Of a stretch of DNA of 64,000 nt, positions 1 through 11,955 are shown in pieces. The stretch is taken from contig OZ024930.1 in the NCBI GenBank assembly GCA_964017235.1, forward strand, positions 31,252,614 through 31,316,613, written 5' to 3'. The DNA comes from Sabellastarte sp. h YS-2021. Taxonomy: Eukaryota; Annelida; Polychaeta; Sabellida; Sabellidae. A model generated the notes under the pieces. The model was not told where the DNA came from. It saw only the letters and a list, made by a program, of their open reading frames with translations, and did no database searches. The position numbers and the translations under genes were made by a program. Numbering within the stretch: position 1 is the stretch's first letter; every line of letters begins with the position of its first letter.

Positions 1-616
1 ACACTGCCTTTGCCAACACTATTCAGTAGGGAATTATAGTAGTCAAATCAACTTGTTGTACATAAGCTTCATCTGTAGACTCAAAAGTCTGCCAAACAGT
101 TTTGTTAGACTTTTGCTTTGATACTCCCCCACTGTTTGGAAGGCTCTTCGTGATAAGCTTTATGTGTTCCCCTCTCTGGCCTTCAGAAAGAACCATAAAT
201 CCTATCTCTACTCCAAGGCATACCCACCTTAGGTTTTCAAAATCTCGTTGTTTTTTTGCAGTGTTCAACCCTTTTTCTGTCCATTGACATTGCAATTTGA
301 CTGTCTTAAATGTGCTGTTTCACCTTAGAGTTAGCTTACTGAAGTGGAGATTTAATGCTATAAATGTCCAATATAGATTACATTATTGTTAGTCAGTACT
401 TTTATTAGTAGAAATTTTAGCTAGATGAAACTTTCACTAATTCTTCCTTTGTAAGAAATTGACCTGAATTAGGTTTTTAATGGCTAGTTTCTACTTGAGA
501 TATTAATAAAGATTTATGATTTCACTGGGAACTAATTTTCACTATCCAAGCTGATTAGCTGAAATACCTAAAATTAATGTCAAATGAATGTTTCAACTTG
601 TATAGTATTTCTACAG
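1..616. other. Upstream intronic or flanking sequence
   Basis: AT-rich sequence upstream of the first recognisable NACHT-WD exon, ending in the acceptor TTTCTACAG. I found no plus-strand exon of that gene here. A 90-codon minus-strand frame (23-295) has mixed, protein-like composition but matches no family I know and has no splice context that ties it to a gene. Confidence 0.4.
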
Positions 617-785
617 GTCCTCTGTAAAATGGGACAGCAGCACAGGCATCAATGTCCACACCCACTCGGGTTACCTCAGGCAGTTTTGTCAGAACTTTTA
701 CACAGCCTTAGTCAAACACATAGACTCATCCATGACCAGGCAGAAGAAACTGCTGGAGAATGAGCTGCACACTGAAGTCTTGCAG
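617..785 (+). CDS. NWD-like exon a: region N-terminal to NACHT
   Basis: Opens after TTTCTACAG and closes before the donor GTCAGT. One base completes a split codon, followed by 56 codons (SSVKWDSSTGINVHTHSGYL, then a helix with FCQNFYTALVKHI). This resembles the segment between the N-terminal domain and NACHT in NWD proteins. It ends in phase 0, matching the next exon. Confidence 0.8.
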
Positions 786-3700
786 GTCAGTTGGATAGTG
801 TGCTCTGGATGATTCTAGAGGAATTATAAGGAAATGGTATTTTACAGAATTATGAAAGTGTTCACTAATGGTTAGTTTCAAACAAACAAACTGGGCTAAC
901 ATTGAAAAAAAATTAAAGCTTTGTTTATTTCCATAATTAACATGAGAGAAGCCTGGTAACAGTCAAACTTATCCAGCAAATAATCGGTGTTAACAATTTG
1001 CTTTATGTTGACAGATCGTTGACAGTTTACTTTCAATGGATTTATGTATAGCAGCCACATTATTTGGTTCACTGGTACTGCGGCTGCAATATTTACTTTA
1101 CTGGTATATATCCAGTTGGGTATTACTAAAACACAAAATACTGACTAATGGGTAATGTTTAACTTTCTTATCTACCATTTTGTATAAATAGTAGGTAAAA
1201 TAAGTACATATTTAAAAGAAACAATATAGAAAAAAGGCTGTGATATTTGTTGGGGCACCAGTGAAAATTTGAAAAAAAAAAGCAATTTGTAGGTCGAGTT
1301 ATTTTTTCCATGTAAATTTAATGCAACAAAAAAAGCAAGCAGGAACTCTGTAAGTATACCTTTCTAGTGATATATAATTCATACATGTAACTGACATAGT
1401 TTTGGGAAATATAAACAAAAATTAGACAATTGTTAATAAATGCTAATTATTCATAGTAAGTGGCCCTGAGGAATACCAAAAAATATTACAGAGTCTGTAT
1501 GTTACAGTATTTAGGTTAAATAGTACAATATGTGAATGTGATGGATAAAATAGTAAAGTTTCCTGAATGACATATTCAGAAAAAATATATCATGAATGAA
1601 CTTAATATTATACGAGTGCATAACACAAGTATTATATTGTTAATCTTTATGAATGATAGATTTTTCTGTACATGTCTAATGAGAGATGTTTTACTTTTAT
1701 TATCCACTATTTTGTATAATTTGTAAGTTAAATAAATCCATATTTAAAGAGAGAACATGAAAATGGCTGACATTATACAGAGGCACCAGTGGAAATAAAA
1801 ACCTCAATATTTAACTTGTGATTTCTCAGCCATTTCTGCATGGATTTTCATATAACAAAACAGGCCGAAGCATCGTTAGAAGGCATTTCTAATGATACAT
1901 AATATATATTTGTAGGTTACATAGTTTCCGAGATATTAGTGAAAAAAAACAGAAAATATTTCCCCTCCATAACCCATCCTCCTATGCGGATCAAATATAG
2001 TAAAAAATATAATTCTCTCTTTTGTACTGTGACACAGCATGCCTTACTAGCCAAGGAGAGATGCAGCTTGTTCCAAGGCAGAGAAGACATCATTGACTCT
2101 ATAGAGAATCGTTTATCTAACAGCCCTCAACAACCTGTTGTTGTGTTTGGACAGTCAGGTTGTGGCAAGACCTCCATCATGGCAGTCTGTGCCCTTCAAG
2201 TAAGATTGTATTAGTCATTGGTGTAGCAAGTGTTGTATATGAAATAGAATGGTGGTACTCTTGTTTAAATCCATTTTTGTATCTTTTTGTTCAAATGGGT
2301 TTTTTCAAATAATTGTTATCAGTCTTTCCTAGGGCGGTATTCACTAATATGGATTATTCAGATCAAGATCACATTATTTCTGAGAAAAAGTGTCAAGTGA
2401 GCCACTGGATCAGACAGCTATTCATAAACTATGGATCCCTTTAACTTTAAACATTTTTCTTCTTTCCTGAAAAATCTTTTACTCGCTATTTTTGATCCAT
2501 CTTGATCCAAAAGTTTATCAATCAGAGTGAATGGATCAAAGTTAATCTAAAGTTGGATTAAAAAAATTCAGATCAAATGTTTCAATTACACCAGCCTGGA
2601 CCTTTGTCTCATGACTTATGTTTATGTTACATGGTCTCTTTTCCTTATTAATAGGTGAAGCAGTGGATTCCTCATGGCAAGACAAGTGTTGTCATCTTAC
2701 GGTTTCTGGGCATCACCCCGAAAACCAGTGGTATCGTGCAGACCTTACAGTCCATTTGTGAACAAATAGCCTTCAACTACAACATAGATCTAGAGCCAGT
2801 GGACAGTGTCAATGACCTGATGCAGCAGTTTGCTGAACTGCTGAAATGTGCTACACAACAAAAACCTCTAGTTATCATCATGGACTCCTTGGACCAAATG
2901 TCATCAGCACACCATGCACACAAACTCTCCTGGCTGCCAAAAGAACTGCCAAAGCATGTCTACATGGTCTTATCAACACTGCCAAGTCTGCACCAGATAT
3001 TGGACAGGCTTAAAAAGAAGGTTGATCAGAAGAATTTCATCAGAGTTCAGGCACTTGGAGATGCTTTAGGCTGTCAGGTCATCCAGTCATGGCTTGCAAA
3101 TACAAACAGAGGATTAACACAAGAGCAGTCAGACCTGGTTCAGAATGCTTTATCGAAATGCAGTCTCCCCCTGTTTGTCAGGTTATTGTATGAAGAGGTA
3201 TCACTCTGGAAATCCTACGTGCCCATTGAGACATTAAAACTGTCGTTTACAATACGTAATGTCATCAACGACCTGTTTTCCAGATTAGAGAGAAAACATG
3301 GGCATCTGTTTGTCAACAGTACTTTGGCATATATCACTGCTTCCAAGGGTGGACTGAGTGAAATGGAGCTGGAGGATGTGCTTTCTCTGGATGATGAGGT
3401 AAGATCACGGTAAGGGTGTGAAAAGTTATCCAGTTACCTGAAAATGGTCAGACTTTGTTAAGACCTTGAGAACAACTTTGCAAACTGGGTAATCAGAAAA
3501 TTATGAAAACATGGCTCCGATACCTAAATTGGATGAACTTGTCTGCCAAATATTGTATTTTTCTGCAAGTGTCGTATTGATTTTACAGAAATTTGACATT
3601 TTATTTTCAATAAATGTGTTTACCTCAACTGCCATGTATGATTCACTGGTACCTCCAGATACAGGTTTTTGACGAGAATATGTTTACTTCCTTCAGGTTT

Positions 3701-6700
3701 TGACAGACGTGTTTCAGTTCCATGTACCACCAGTGCGCAGAATTCCTCAGCTCGTAGTGGTGAGACTCAAACATGATGTATCAAGTTACTTTGTGAACAA
3801 AGAAGTTGATGGCATAATTGTGACCTACTGGTATCACAGGCAGTTTATAGAGGCAGCCCAAGAAAGGTAATAGTGGCTGATAGGTTTAATGCAAAATAGG
3901 TGGATTATGTAATGTTTTGGTTTTATAATTTACGTGTGAGAGGTAATTAAAAATATATTTCTCAGTAACAGATACTTTGGCAAAATTATCAGAAAAAGAA
4001 TACAGACATAAACTGATACAATTCAATGTTGACAATCAAGATTTTAGCATGTGTAATATTCAAGTGATATTTAGTAGTTCTTCAGCCGAAGGGTCTGTTG
4101 GAATTTTTGACAATTTAATGCAGTGAACTGTGTATTTGGTATGGAATTATTTATACCTTGCTATAAAGGTACTCGTCTGCTTCAGTAAAATCATTTTTCC
4201 TTAGGACCTATTTAATATGTTTAGAATAAAATTTGACCCCTCTTGTCTATTGTAATTTGTTCCAAAGACAGGTTGCCCAATCATTACAGGTGTAATTATC
4301 TTGTTCAGTGATATTCTGTGTCATTGATTGGGTTCTGTTTTGTGATACTCTTATATGTTGTTTTTTGGTTCTTCCCTATTTTTTATTTTTGTTTTATGTT
4401 CATGTTTGTGTTGTCTTTAAACTTTAAAATTTATCCATTTCCTGTATGCATATTCTTATGTACATGTGTTAAACATGGTTTCATCATTAATATATTATTT
4501 CTATTAGTTTGATAAACTGAAAATTTAAACTTACTTGTAAACACACTCATGTTTATTTTAATTATCTCAACATTTTTAGGTACCTGACTGACAAAACTTT
4601 CAGACAAGCCGTCCACCTGAGACTTGCTGAATACTTCAGTGGCAAGTGGTATAAAAACCCCAAGCCATTCAAATACAGTGAAATCCAGATGAAAAAGTTG
4701 AAGCTGTCTTCCCCAGATGCTGAAGCTGATAGATTGGTGATGGGTCAGCCTTTGGTATTTGTGGACTCAGATGGCCAATCAAGTACAAAGGAACGGTTTA
4801 ACACAAGGAAACTTGGCAATCTGCCATACCATTTGATGCAATCCAACCAAAAGGAACTACTGTTGCAATCTTGCTTACTCAACTTTGACTGGATGAGAGC
4901 GAAAATAAGAGCCTTCAGTTTACAAGATGCCTTGGATGACTACAGGTATCTAGAATCTAATTATCTGTGTAACAAGATCGTGCACTCTTTGAATTTAGCG
5001 AGGTCCACCTTGAGTAAGAACCCAAGTTCTCTAGGCAGTGAGATTCTGGCAAGATTACTCTACTTAAACAATCGCAAAAATACCACAAATAGTGGCTTGT
5101 TCAAGCAGATGCTTTCACAAACGATCCATGGTGCAGCAAAGGAAAATGTTTTGATCCCAAGACAACAGATATTTGCTGAAATGGATGAACGAATCATGTA
5201 CACATTGGAATATCCTAATCTACCAAAGAATTGGAAGATTGTTTGCTTGTCACCAGATGGTTATGCCATGTATGCTGTAGCACATCCAAATGAAATGCCC
5301 ATCTGGGACTTGAAAACTGGAGAACTTGAGAAAGTCCTAAAGCTTTGGCCAACAACAGATCCCAAGCTGAATGTCTGTCAATTATCAGAGGATGCATCTG
5401 GCCAAAAGAGGTACTGCCTTTTGGCATCGTGTTACCAAAGTAAAGAAAACCCAGTCACTGTGGTTGATCTGGTGACTGGTGAAATCATTCATTCGGTGAA
5501 GCTGGAGAATCATTATCCCAGCCTAGCATTTACTGAGAGTGTGCAGATGGAACTGATATCGGACAGCGTGCTAATGAATATAGTCAGGAAAGAGTGCTGC
5601 ATGTACGATTGTGAGACAGGAAAGGCCATCTTCACATTTCCAGAGAAAGCAGATATCATGCATGTGCCACCATCAAAGAAGAATATAATATTTTTCGTAG
5701 GCAGCACTAAATCAGCGCATGTATACACCACCCATAACAGGCAGTTGGTCAGTTCATGTAGCATCCAAGATACCCCTGTGAAAGTCTTGTCCACATTTGA
5801 TACAACACTGATGTTGACCAAGAAAAGTAACCAGCTTGAGCTGTGGGACTTTGAGGCTTCAACTCCACCAAACATGATCACAAGTTTGAGTTTTGAGAAA
5901 TACACTTCAGAAATTAAAGACATAGATTTGTCACATGACAAGCAGTTCCTTGCTGCTGTGCATAAAGATGGGGTAGTTTTCTGGAACGTTCACAGAAACA
6001 AATTTGTGCAAAACTGCCTGGTACCTTCTTACTGTAAGCCCGATAATTTAAATTACAAAGCTATTCAACTCAAGGCTGCTATTGCACAAGGAAATGAACA
6101 AGTGATGTGTGCCTATGAAGATTACATCATCACCTGGTGTACAACTTCAAAGCAGATGCCATGTGTGATGAACATCACCAGTACTACATGCCGAGCTCTG
6201 GATATTATAACATCTGCAAATAGTGATAATAACATTGCAGTCTCTGTCACTGCAAGATCATTGTCATTCAGGATCTTAAACATTGACAGAATTGTCAAAA
6301 CTAAGCAGGACATATGGACACCAATGATGAAAATGGAGTCAGGTTGTCGATACATTGACACAGCTGAGACTAATAATACATTAGTTGCAAGATCCTGTGA
6401 TCCAAGAGAAGTGTGGATAGTGGATGCCTTGACAGGCACAAAACTGCAAAGTGAATTTCAGCAATATGAAGTGCTGCGACCTCTCACGTCTGCGGATGGT
6501 AGATATGCAATCCTAATGAGGATAGGTGGACCACATGTTCCATGTTTGAACATATACGCTTCTGCTACTGGAAAGCATATAACTTCCATTCCTGTGTATT
6601 CCACAGGACTTCGTACATATTCCTTAAGCCAGGATGGAAACTATGTGGTGACTCATTCAGAAGAAACAACTCATGAAAAAGTGGAAATTGTGATTTGGGA

Positions 6701-7490
6701 AATAGCCAGCAACGCTCCAAAGAAAATCAGTTTGGACACAAAAATTGGGGGCATAAGTTACATAGAATTTGTATATCAAGATAGGTACATTGCAGCTTTA
6801 CAGCAATACCCACAACTGAATGAAGGGAAAGACTGTAAACTTAGGATCTATGACGTCAGTAATGGAAAGGAGATACATCATTCAGGAGGCTATGTTAGAG
6901 ATGGTATGTACACCATCAATACAAAGTCCTTCCTCTACATGATCAAAGCAGGTAATACAGATGCAGACAACAAACTCTGTCATTTTGACTTGGATAATTT
7001 CAGAATTGTGAAGGAACATCCGATCTGTCCCATAGGTTATCTAAGTTTGAGTGAGTGTGGAACATATGGCATGGACACAGCCCTCAAAGTGTATGACCTC
7101 AAACAAGGTAAACTCCTGCAAAGCTTCAGTGATGGCCATAAAACCCAAATCAGACAACACCGGCAGACATACCCATGTATTACATTTGACGGGCATTATG
7201 TGGCCTGGTTGAACATCATTGAGGAGTATGTAAATGTAGGAGATGTCAGGAGTGGCAGTCTGATTGGGAGAATCTTTACACATTCTACACCCCTGTCTCT
7301 CCGTGTGACTAAGGATAACATCATATGTGTGGGCACTGACGATGGGTATATCATGATGTACAGTATTGTGGACAGCCCAGAGTCTGTCGCTGAAATGTGT
7401 GAGAGTTTACTCAAAACATCAACAAGGACAAATAAAACAAAAAGGGCAAAGAATTACAATGCCCAGTCTAAGACTTGTGTCATGTTGTGA
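617..7490 (+). CDS. NACHT and WD40 repeat protein, NWD1/NWD2-like (5'-partial, 5 exons)
   Basis: Five exons (617-785, 2038-2199, 2655-3398, 3697-3866, 4580-7490) join in phase with GT/AG junctions into about 1,384 residues ending at TGA. Visible order: a linker helix region, a NACHT NTPase with Walker A GQSGCGKTS and a Walker B-like strand LVIIMDSLDQ, a helical region, and a long C-terminal WD40-type beta-propeller region with recurring WD/YD-x-x-TG-x blades (WDLKTGELEK, YDCETGKAIF, IYDVSNGKEI, YDLKQGKLLQ). Vertebrate NWD1/NWD2 have this order and run to about 1,560-1,740 residues, so some 200-400 N-terminal residues should lie left of the window. The family are STAND NTPases: nucleotide-dependent switching in NACHT with the propeller as sensor. 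The ligand cannot be read from sequence. The C-terminus is CVML, a CaaX-like prenylation signal. I cannot separate NWD1 from NWD2, so no symbol is given. Confidence 0.9.
786..2037 (+). other. NWD-like intron with two copies of a dispersed repeat
   Basis: A 1.25-kb intron. Two direct, diverged copies of one interspersed repeat lie at about 1185-1420 and 1555-1950. They share the block ATTTCTGCATGGATTTTCAT (complete in the second copy) and a downstream ATACCTTTCTAGTGATATAT-like block. Relatives occur in the IL-17R introns and in the intergenic DNA. Confidence 0.6.
2038..2199 (+). CDS. NWD-like exon b: P-loop of the NACHT domain
   Basis: 54 codons in phase 0 between the acceptor GACACAG and the donor GTAAGA. 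Encodes ALLAKERCSLFQGREDIID, the usual entry to a STAND module, then PVVVFGQSGCGKTS with an intact GxxGxGK[ST] P-loop. The catalytic Lys and following Thr are present, so nucleotide binding is plausible. Confidence 0.9.
2200..2654 (+). mobile_element. Intron carrying a GGTATTCACTAA-type MITE
   Basis: From 2331 to about 2590 the intron holds a copy of the element also seen at 10,731-11,190. It starts GGGCGGTATTCACTAATATG, is rich in GATCAGATCAA and GGATCAAAGTTAATC motifs, and decays toward its right end. Family assignment beyond MITE-like is not possible here. Confidence 0.6.
2655..3398 (+). CDS. NWD-like exon c: NACHT core and winged-helix/helical part
   Basis: 248 codons, phase 0 at both ends, acceptor TTAATAG and donor GTAAGA. 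Contains VVILRFLGITP, the Walker B-like block LVIIMDSLDQMSSAHHAHKL, and PKHVYMVLSTLP, a sensor-like strand. The rest is helical (CSLPLFVRLLYEEVSLW and SKGGLSEMELEDVLSLDDE). The last block is typical of the region just before the propeller in NWD proteins. A GTG at the exon start is an internal Val codon, not a translation start. Confidence 0.9.
3697..3866 (+). CDS. NWD-like exon d: helical linker
   Basis: 170 nt from acceptor CCTTCAG to donor GTAATA. Phase 0 in; out after two bases of an Arg codon completed by the next exon (AG|G). Encodes VLTDVFQFHVPPVRRIPQLV and SYFVNKEVDGIIVTYWYHRQ. The final FIEAAQER continues into YLTDKTFRQAVHLRLAEYFS, a segment conserved in the family. Confidence 0.85.
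3867..4579 (+). other. NWD-like intron, no distinct feature
   Basis: AT-rich intron with T-rich runs near 4,320-4,510. A short plus-strand frame there is low-complexity Phe/Leu and I do not regard it as coding. The acceptor is CATTTTTAG. Confidence 0.7.
4580..7490 (+). CDS. NWD-like terminal exon: WD40 propeller region and CaaX tail
   Basis: One 2.9-kb exon of 969 codons plus TGA. The first 200 or so residues are helical (KTFRQAVHLRLAEYFSGKWY; SLQDALDDYRYLE). After about residue 230 the protein becomes a series of beta-propeller blades, often ending in WD, YD or VD followed by a turn such as TGE/TGK/NGK. Spacing is irregular, as is common in NWD proteins, so I do not give a blade count; two seven-bladed propellers would fit the length. 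The C-terminus is Lys/Arg-rich (TRTNKTKRAKNYNAQSKTCVML) and fits a prenylated polybasic tail. Confidence 0.9.
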
Positions 7491-7533
7491 CACTAAAAGA
7501 TGATCATTAGAACTTGCATTTAATTAGGCAAGC

Positions 7534-7539
7534 AATAAA
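7534..7539 (+). promoter_or_regulatory. Polyadenylation signal AATAAA of the NWD-like gene
   Basis: Canonical AATAAA 44 nt after the TGA stop. The 3' UTR would be very short, so a more distal site is possible. The position is direct; use of the site is inferred. Confidence 0.6.
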
Positions 7540-7734
7540 CTTTATATCTTGACTGTTATGTTTTATTAGTAATGATCAAGACTAGTAAAGTCAGTAAATC
7601 AAGAACACGATTATATTTCACTGAACCAGTTGGTTTGGTCATCAGATCAAAGACACAACCTTCTAATGCAGATGATTCACAATTGTGTGGGTTCTGTCGT
7701 CGCAACAACCTAGATGCAGTTCCGGCGTTTGTAT

Positions 7735-8815
7735 TTAAAATTTAGCAAAGTTCTTAAGAGGGAAAAAGATGGATGACTTCAGATTATTTGAAATTGAATG
7801 ACAGCAAGACTGAGGTTATAACTGTTAAAACTAAAGCAAAGAGAAGGAAATTATTAACACGATACACGGTGTCATCACAAATAGTTGAGTCAAAAATAGT
7901 GGGAAAAGCATTGGTGTTTACATTGATTCTGAAGTAACAATGAAACAACAGGCCAATCACATTTCATTAGTTGCTTGCTGCCATCTCAGACATCTACTCA
8001 GAATAAGAAGATACCCGACTAAGAGTGCATGCATTAGTCTTAGACATGCCTTTGTTTCTTCTTGCCTAGACCTCTACAAATGTTTGCTCTAAAAATGCCT
8101 AGATACCCTGAAAAACAAACTCCAACAAATCCTCAACTGTTCAACAAAGCTAAATTTTTACCACAAAGAATTGACTGCCACCCCATTTTTTTAAAAAAAA
8201 ATCCATTGACTTCCAGTGGAACAAATTATACAGTTCAAAATTCTTTCAATTAATTTTTTAAGTACCTGAGTAGAAAAGGTCCTGGCAACCTTACTGATCT
8301 TCTTATACCATTCACTCCACACCGCTTGCTTAGGTATTCTGGCTATTGTATGCTAACAGTGCTAAGAAGGAGACTGAAAAACTATACATTGCAAAAGCTC
8401 CTGAACTTTGGAATGATTTACAAACTAATCCTCTAACCTGTGCATCAGTGAACGCCTTTAAGAAGCAGCTAGACATATCTGTTCAAAAAACTTATAGAAT
8501 ATAATTACATCAAAATGACCACCACTACAGTACTATTTGGTAGTATATTTCACATGATTTAAAATAATGCCCAGATGCTAATGAAAAGGACAATTCCCAG
8601 AAGAAACTGAAAGCTTGTCTTTTCACAAACGCCTACCACAAAAGCCCATTCTTCCAACTGTATCTGTGGTGTGAGACCACCACCCCACACCCCACCCCCA
8701 CTGTTTATGTCGTTGAACTATTAAATCTTTGGAGTTTTTGTTTTTGGTTGTTGTACCTTAAAGTGTCTTTTGTGATGGAGATTAAGTGCTATATAAGTCA
8801 TATTAGAATAAGAAT
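7735..8815 (+). mobile_element. Degenerate non-LTR retrotransposon (LINE) 3' end
   Basis: Broken plus-strand reading of a LINE reverse transcriptase C-terminal region. MTSDYLKLNDSKTEVITVKT (7773 onward) matches the 'LNDDKTEVL' motif after the RT palm. Later come HAFVSS-LD, LPVE and ELWNDLQTNPLTCASVNAFK, the 'LWNSLP..IR.A.SL.SFK' signature of many LINE ORF2 ends. Frameshifts and stops separate them. A second terminal piece (about 8570-8815) contains KKLKACLFTNAY and ends in GATTAAGTGCTATATAAG, a typical 3' tail. 5'-truncated and dead. The exact clade is not resolved. Confidence 0.75.
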
Positions 8816-9737
8816 TTGAAAATTAACGCAGTAGAAATGTATCTATCTGCATCTGTCACCAATATCCGACTAAAATTACATATTATGCCTAATATTGATG
8901 AAGTTTTTTTGTTCAGACTGGAAAATCTAAGAATATTACAACATTCAATCTGCGTATTAGCAGATGCTAAGGTGAATAAAAACAAAATCATATGACCACT
9001 GGACCAAGATAAATTTGGTGTTTAGGTTCCTTTTGAAAAGCTATCCATGGAGCATGCTGAAAAAAATTCATCCAAGGTGGATTCTGAAGTACCAATTGTA
9101 ATGTTTAGTCATACAACCCTTAGTTCTTACATGTTTTAAAAGAAATACCTGCATAATGCCAGATTAAATTTCCAAATTTCTGTTGAGAGACGAATTTAAA
9201 ATGTAGTGAAAAAAGGGGAATTTTTTAATTACCATATTTGACATAATTAGCGCACATTCTCCATTAAGTGCACACCCCCTTAAGTGATGGCTATAAATCC
9301 CAGTAGTCTGGTTTTCTATTTTAGATATCATTTCTGCCTGATGTTAAATATACTGGCATGTAACTTTCTCATTATAGATATTTTTCAAGTTTAAAAGGGA
9401 AATGTATTTTAATGTACTCTTTCAAAATGGCTTTTGATAAAAGTCACTCAGAAATATGTTATTTTAAATTAGAAGGTTTAAGGTAGGACTTGAACTATTT
9501 GGGGGGGCTAAATCGGGGTACACTCTCAGAATGTAACTTCATGCTGTGTTAAGACAAAATCATAAAAAGAACATTAAACCCATCAGAGATTTCTAAATGA
9601 TAGCCTTTTTCAGACAGTTTGGAAACTCAGACTCTCAAATATAACAACCCAATTGTAAGAGTTTAGTTCTGGAATCATACAGAGTTTTAAGGAGATTTAC
9701 AATAATTTACCTACTGATATTGAATATTCATATTTTT
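8816..9737. other. Intergenic, nothing recognised
   Basis: AT-rich sequence without coherent reading frames, tandem repeats or known element ends that I could identify. Confidence 0.6.
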
Positions 9738-9890
9738 AAGGCTCGTGCTTCTAGAGATCACTTTTTTTTTGTCTCCGGACTTTCATGAATTGTGGCGCAG
9801 TGTGATGAGTATTTGTCTGCTCATTGAAGTTAAGTGGCAATGGGTTACGTTAGTACTTGGATGGGTGACCGCCTGAGTTCTACACCAGCC
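9738..9890 (+). mobile_element. 5S rRNA-related SINE, copy 1
   Basis: Contains GAAGTTAAGTGGC, then GTTAGTACTTGGATGGGTGA and CCGCCTGAG. These match the 3' half of 5S rRNA (GAAGCUAAGCAGG...GUUAGUACUUGGAUGGGAGACCGCCUG), including its internal pol III promoter region. The 5' part (CTCGTGCTTCTAGAGATCAC, then TCCGGACTTTCATG) is not 5S. A second copy at 42,705-42,852 shares both parts, so this is a dispersed element rather than a 5S gene. Confidence 0.75.
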
Positions 9891-10730
9891 ACAAGGTTAC
9901 TAGGATGGAAAAATCACTCCTATGCCCTCATTTTGGCCAACATCTTATTACAGGGAACTTCTCTGTTTGCCTTGCAGCTATGTGTGTATTGAATGTGTGG
10001 TTATAAGGAACATAATTTATATCACATTTACAGGATTAATTTGTTGTTCTGAGCGCACTATGTGCTAATTACATGGAATACGGTATTAGAGATTTTGTTG
10101 TATTTAAGCAGCACCTTAGGAGTAGGATTTTTTTACTTGATAAATAATGTTTTGTTAAACATAATGTACTTTATTGCTTTATTTCCTCCGTGACACCTTC
10201 CATCCTGTACATAACTTATGCAAATCTTACAATACAAGCAAAATGCGACAGATCAGTGATAATCTTGTTGATCTGTTCTTTGACTTCAAACTGTGATAGT
10301 TTACTTTGATAAAAAGATTTATTTTTGTACACCCTGACTCAATAGTTTTTGATAATGATGTAATGTAACCATTTATTTATGTACAAAGTTTATTTTTATA
10401 TTGGAGTACTGATACTCAGGTTTGAACAGACATATACATTACAGCTGTAGTTGATTTTAATTTTCCCTTTTCTTTTTGATTGCTGGATTCCAGTACACCA
10501 GCAATAAAAATGTGTTTTCAAAAACTACAAAATAAAGTTTAGCCGTTTATGGAATCCATGTCTTAACTTCAGCTAAAACAAAGCTCATAATAATTTGTTA
10601 TTTCATCAGATATTAAGCCTTCATAATCTAAATAAGATTACCCAAAAATGGTCCAAATTCTTGAAAAACCAAGAACAATCTTGAGTAGTGAAGGGAGTAA
10701 CAAAAAAATATTAAAATGTAGTGTTAATCA
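9891..10730. other. Intergenic, nothing recognised
   Basis: AT-rich unique-looking sequence between a SINE and a MITE; no frame or RNA gene seen. Confidence 0.55.
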
Positions 10731-11190
10731 GGGGCGGTATTCACTAACAAGGATTAAGATCAGATCAAGATCAGATCAAATTTGAGAAAAAAGTTTCAAG
10801 TGAGCCATGGGATCAAATAGCTATTCAGAAACCATGGATCACTTGTACTGAAAATATGAAATATTTGATCTGTTTTTGTATGAATTTCACACAATTTTAA
10901 AAGGTTTATTCAGTTGTGAAATACTGTCTGCCTCTGTAATAACTTATTAAAACATTCATCTTCCCTGAGAAATAAATCTTCTATCAGTTATTTTTGATCT
11001 GTCTTGATCCAAAAGTTAATCCATCAAAGAGCATGGATCATAGTTAATCCAAAATTTGATCAAAATATCAGATCAAATGTTTCATGAATACCAATCTGAG
11101 CTGATCCAAAAATCTGATCAAAAAGTGATCATTTTTGTTCAAATTTGATCTGATCTTTACTGATCCATGTTAGTGAATACCACCCCAGTA
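10731..11190. mobile_element. MITE-like element with imperfect terminal inverted repeats
   Basis: Left end GGGGCGGTATTCACTAACA; right end reads as its reverse complement (GTTAGTGAATACCACCCC). The interior is built from repeated GATCAGATCAAATTTG-like words in both orientations. Length about 455 bp with no coding capacity. A related, more decayed copy sits in an intron of the NACHT-WD gene (2331-2590). I could not fix a target-site duplication. Confidence 0.7.
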
Positions 11191-11867
11191 AACTACCGGG
11201 ACAAACCTTAGTATTCAGTCAGATTTTCATTACTGGTATTAGCTTTTCACATTATATTCTAAATTTTACAGACTTTTAACATTTTATTTTTGTATTGTTT
11301 GTTGACTGCTAATTCCATTTGGTTCCAACTAAAACACGGTTACCCGAATTTGGATCAGTTCTTGTGTCATGAAATCGCAATCTTAATTTAAAATTTAATA
11401 ATGAAAGCAACAACTAGTTGAGAAAGATTATTGGTTGTTGGATTTCTTGTGACAAAACCAACCAACAACCAGATAAACCAGTTTTCTATTTACAACCTTA
11501 ATATGTTTGATATGCGATATAAATATATATGTATATATGGACTGTATGTGTTAAAACTTACCAAATAAAAGTCTTAATACAGGACTGTCTTATATTTGTC
11601 ATCATGACTATATTACTACTTATTCAGCTTGCACCATAATTTGTGTTGATTATTTTTATTTCGAATAGCAGACCGTACCTAACTCAGGCCTTAAATCACT
11701 CAATATGGCATATACCATTAAAGTGGTAACCTAAAAGTAAGCCTCCAACCCCCACCCCGCTTCCCTGTATATCACTAAATAGAAAATTCAATAAGTAAAT
11801 TAAATTTTTAAAAGTTAATATACTACATAACAAACTACTGCCATTTCCCAGCGTGAGACAGTCTGGA
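11191..11867. other. Intergenic, nothing recognised
   Basis: AT-rich spacer between the MITE and the DIRS-like element; contains a short TATATATG-rich run near 11,525. Confidence 0.55.
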
Positions 11868-11955
11868 CGAAGGAGACTCAGGACGACTTTTTCGACATTT
11901 GGCGGGACCGGCTCGCGTCAGACTAATGGCAGTTGTCTGTTAGGCAAGATATTAA
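11868..11955. repeat. Terminal direct repeat of the DIRS-like element (distal copy)
   Basis: AGGAGACTCAGGACGACTTT...GTCTGTTAGGCAAGAT. Same orientation as the pair at 15,030-15,213, at the recombinase-proximal end of the element. Confidence 0.65.

Noticed and set aside
23..295. 90-codon minus-strand frame as an exon
   Set aside because: Protein-like composition but no family match, no convincing splice partners and opposite strand to the neighbouring gene.
4318..4512. Short Phe/Leu-rich frame as a membrane protein
   Set aside because: It lies inside a well-supported intron and is low-complexity T-rich DNA.
5215..7414. Minus-strand frames opposite the WD40 exon
   Set aside because: Shadow frames of a long coding exon.
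9811..9880. 5S rRNA gene
   Set aside because: Only the 3' half resembles 5S; the leader is unrelated and shared with another dispersed copy.
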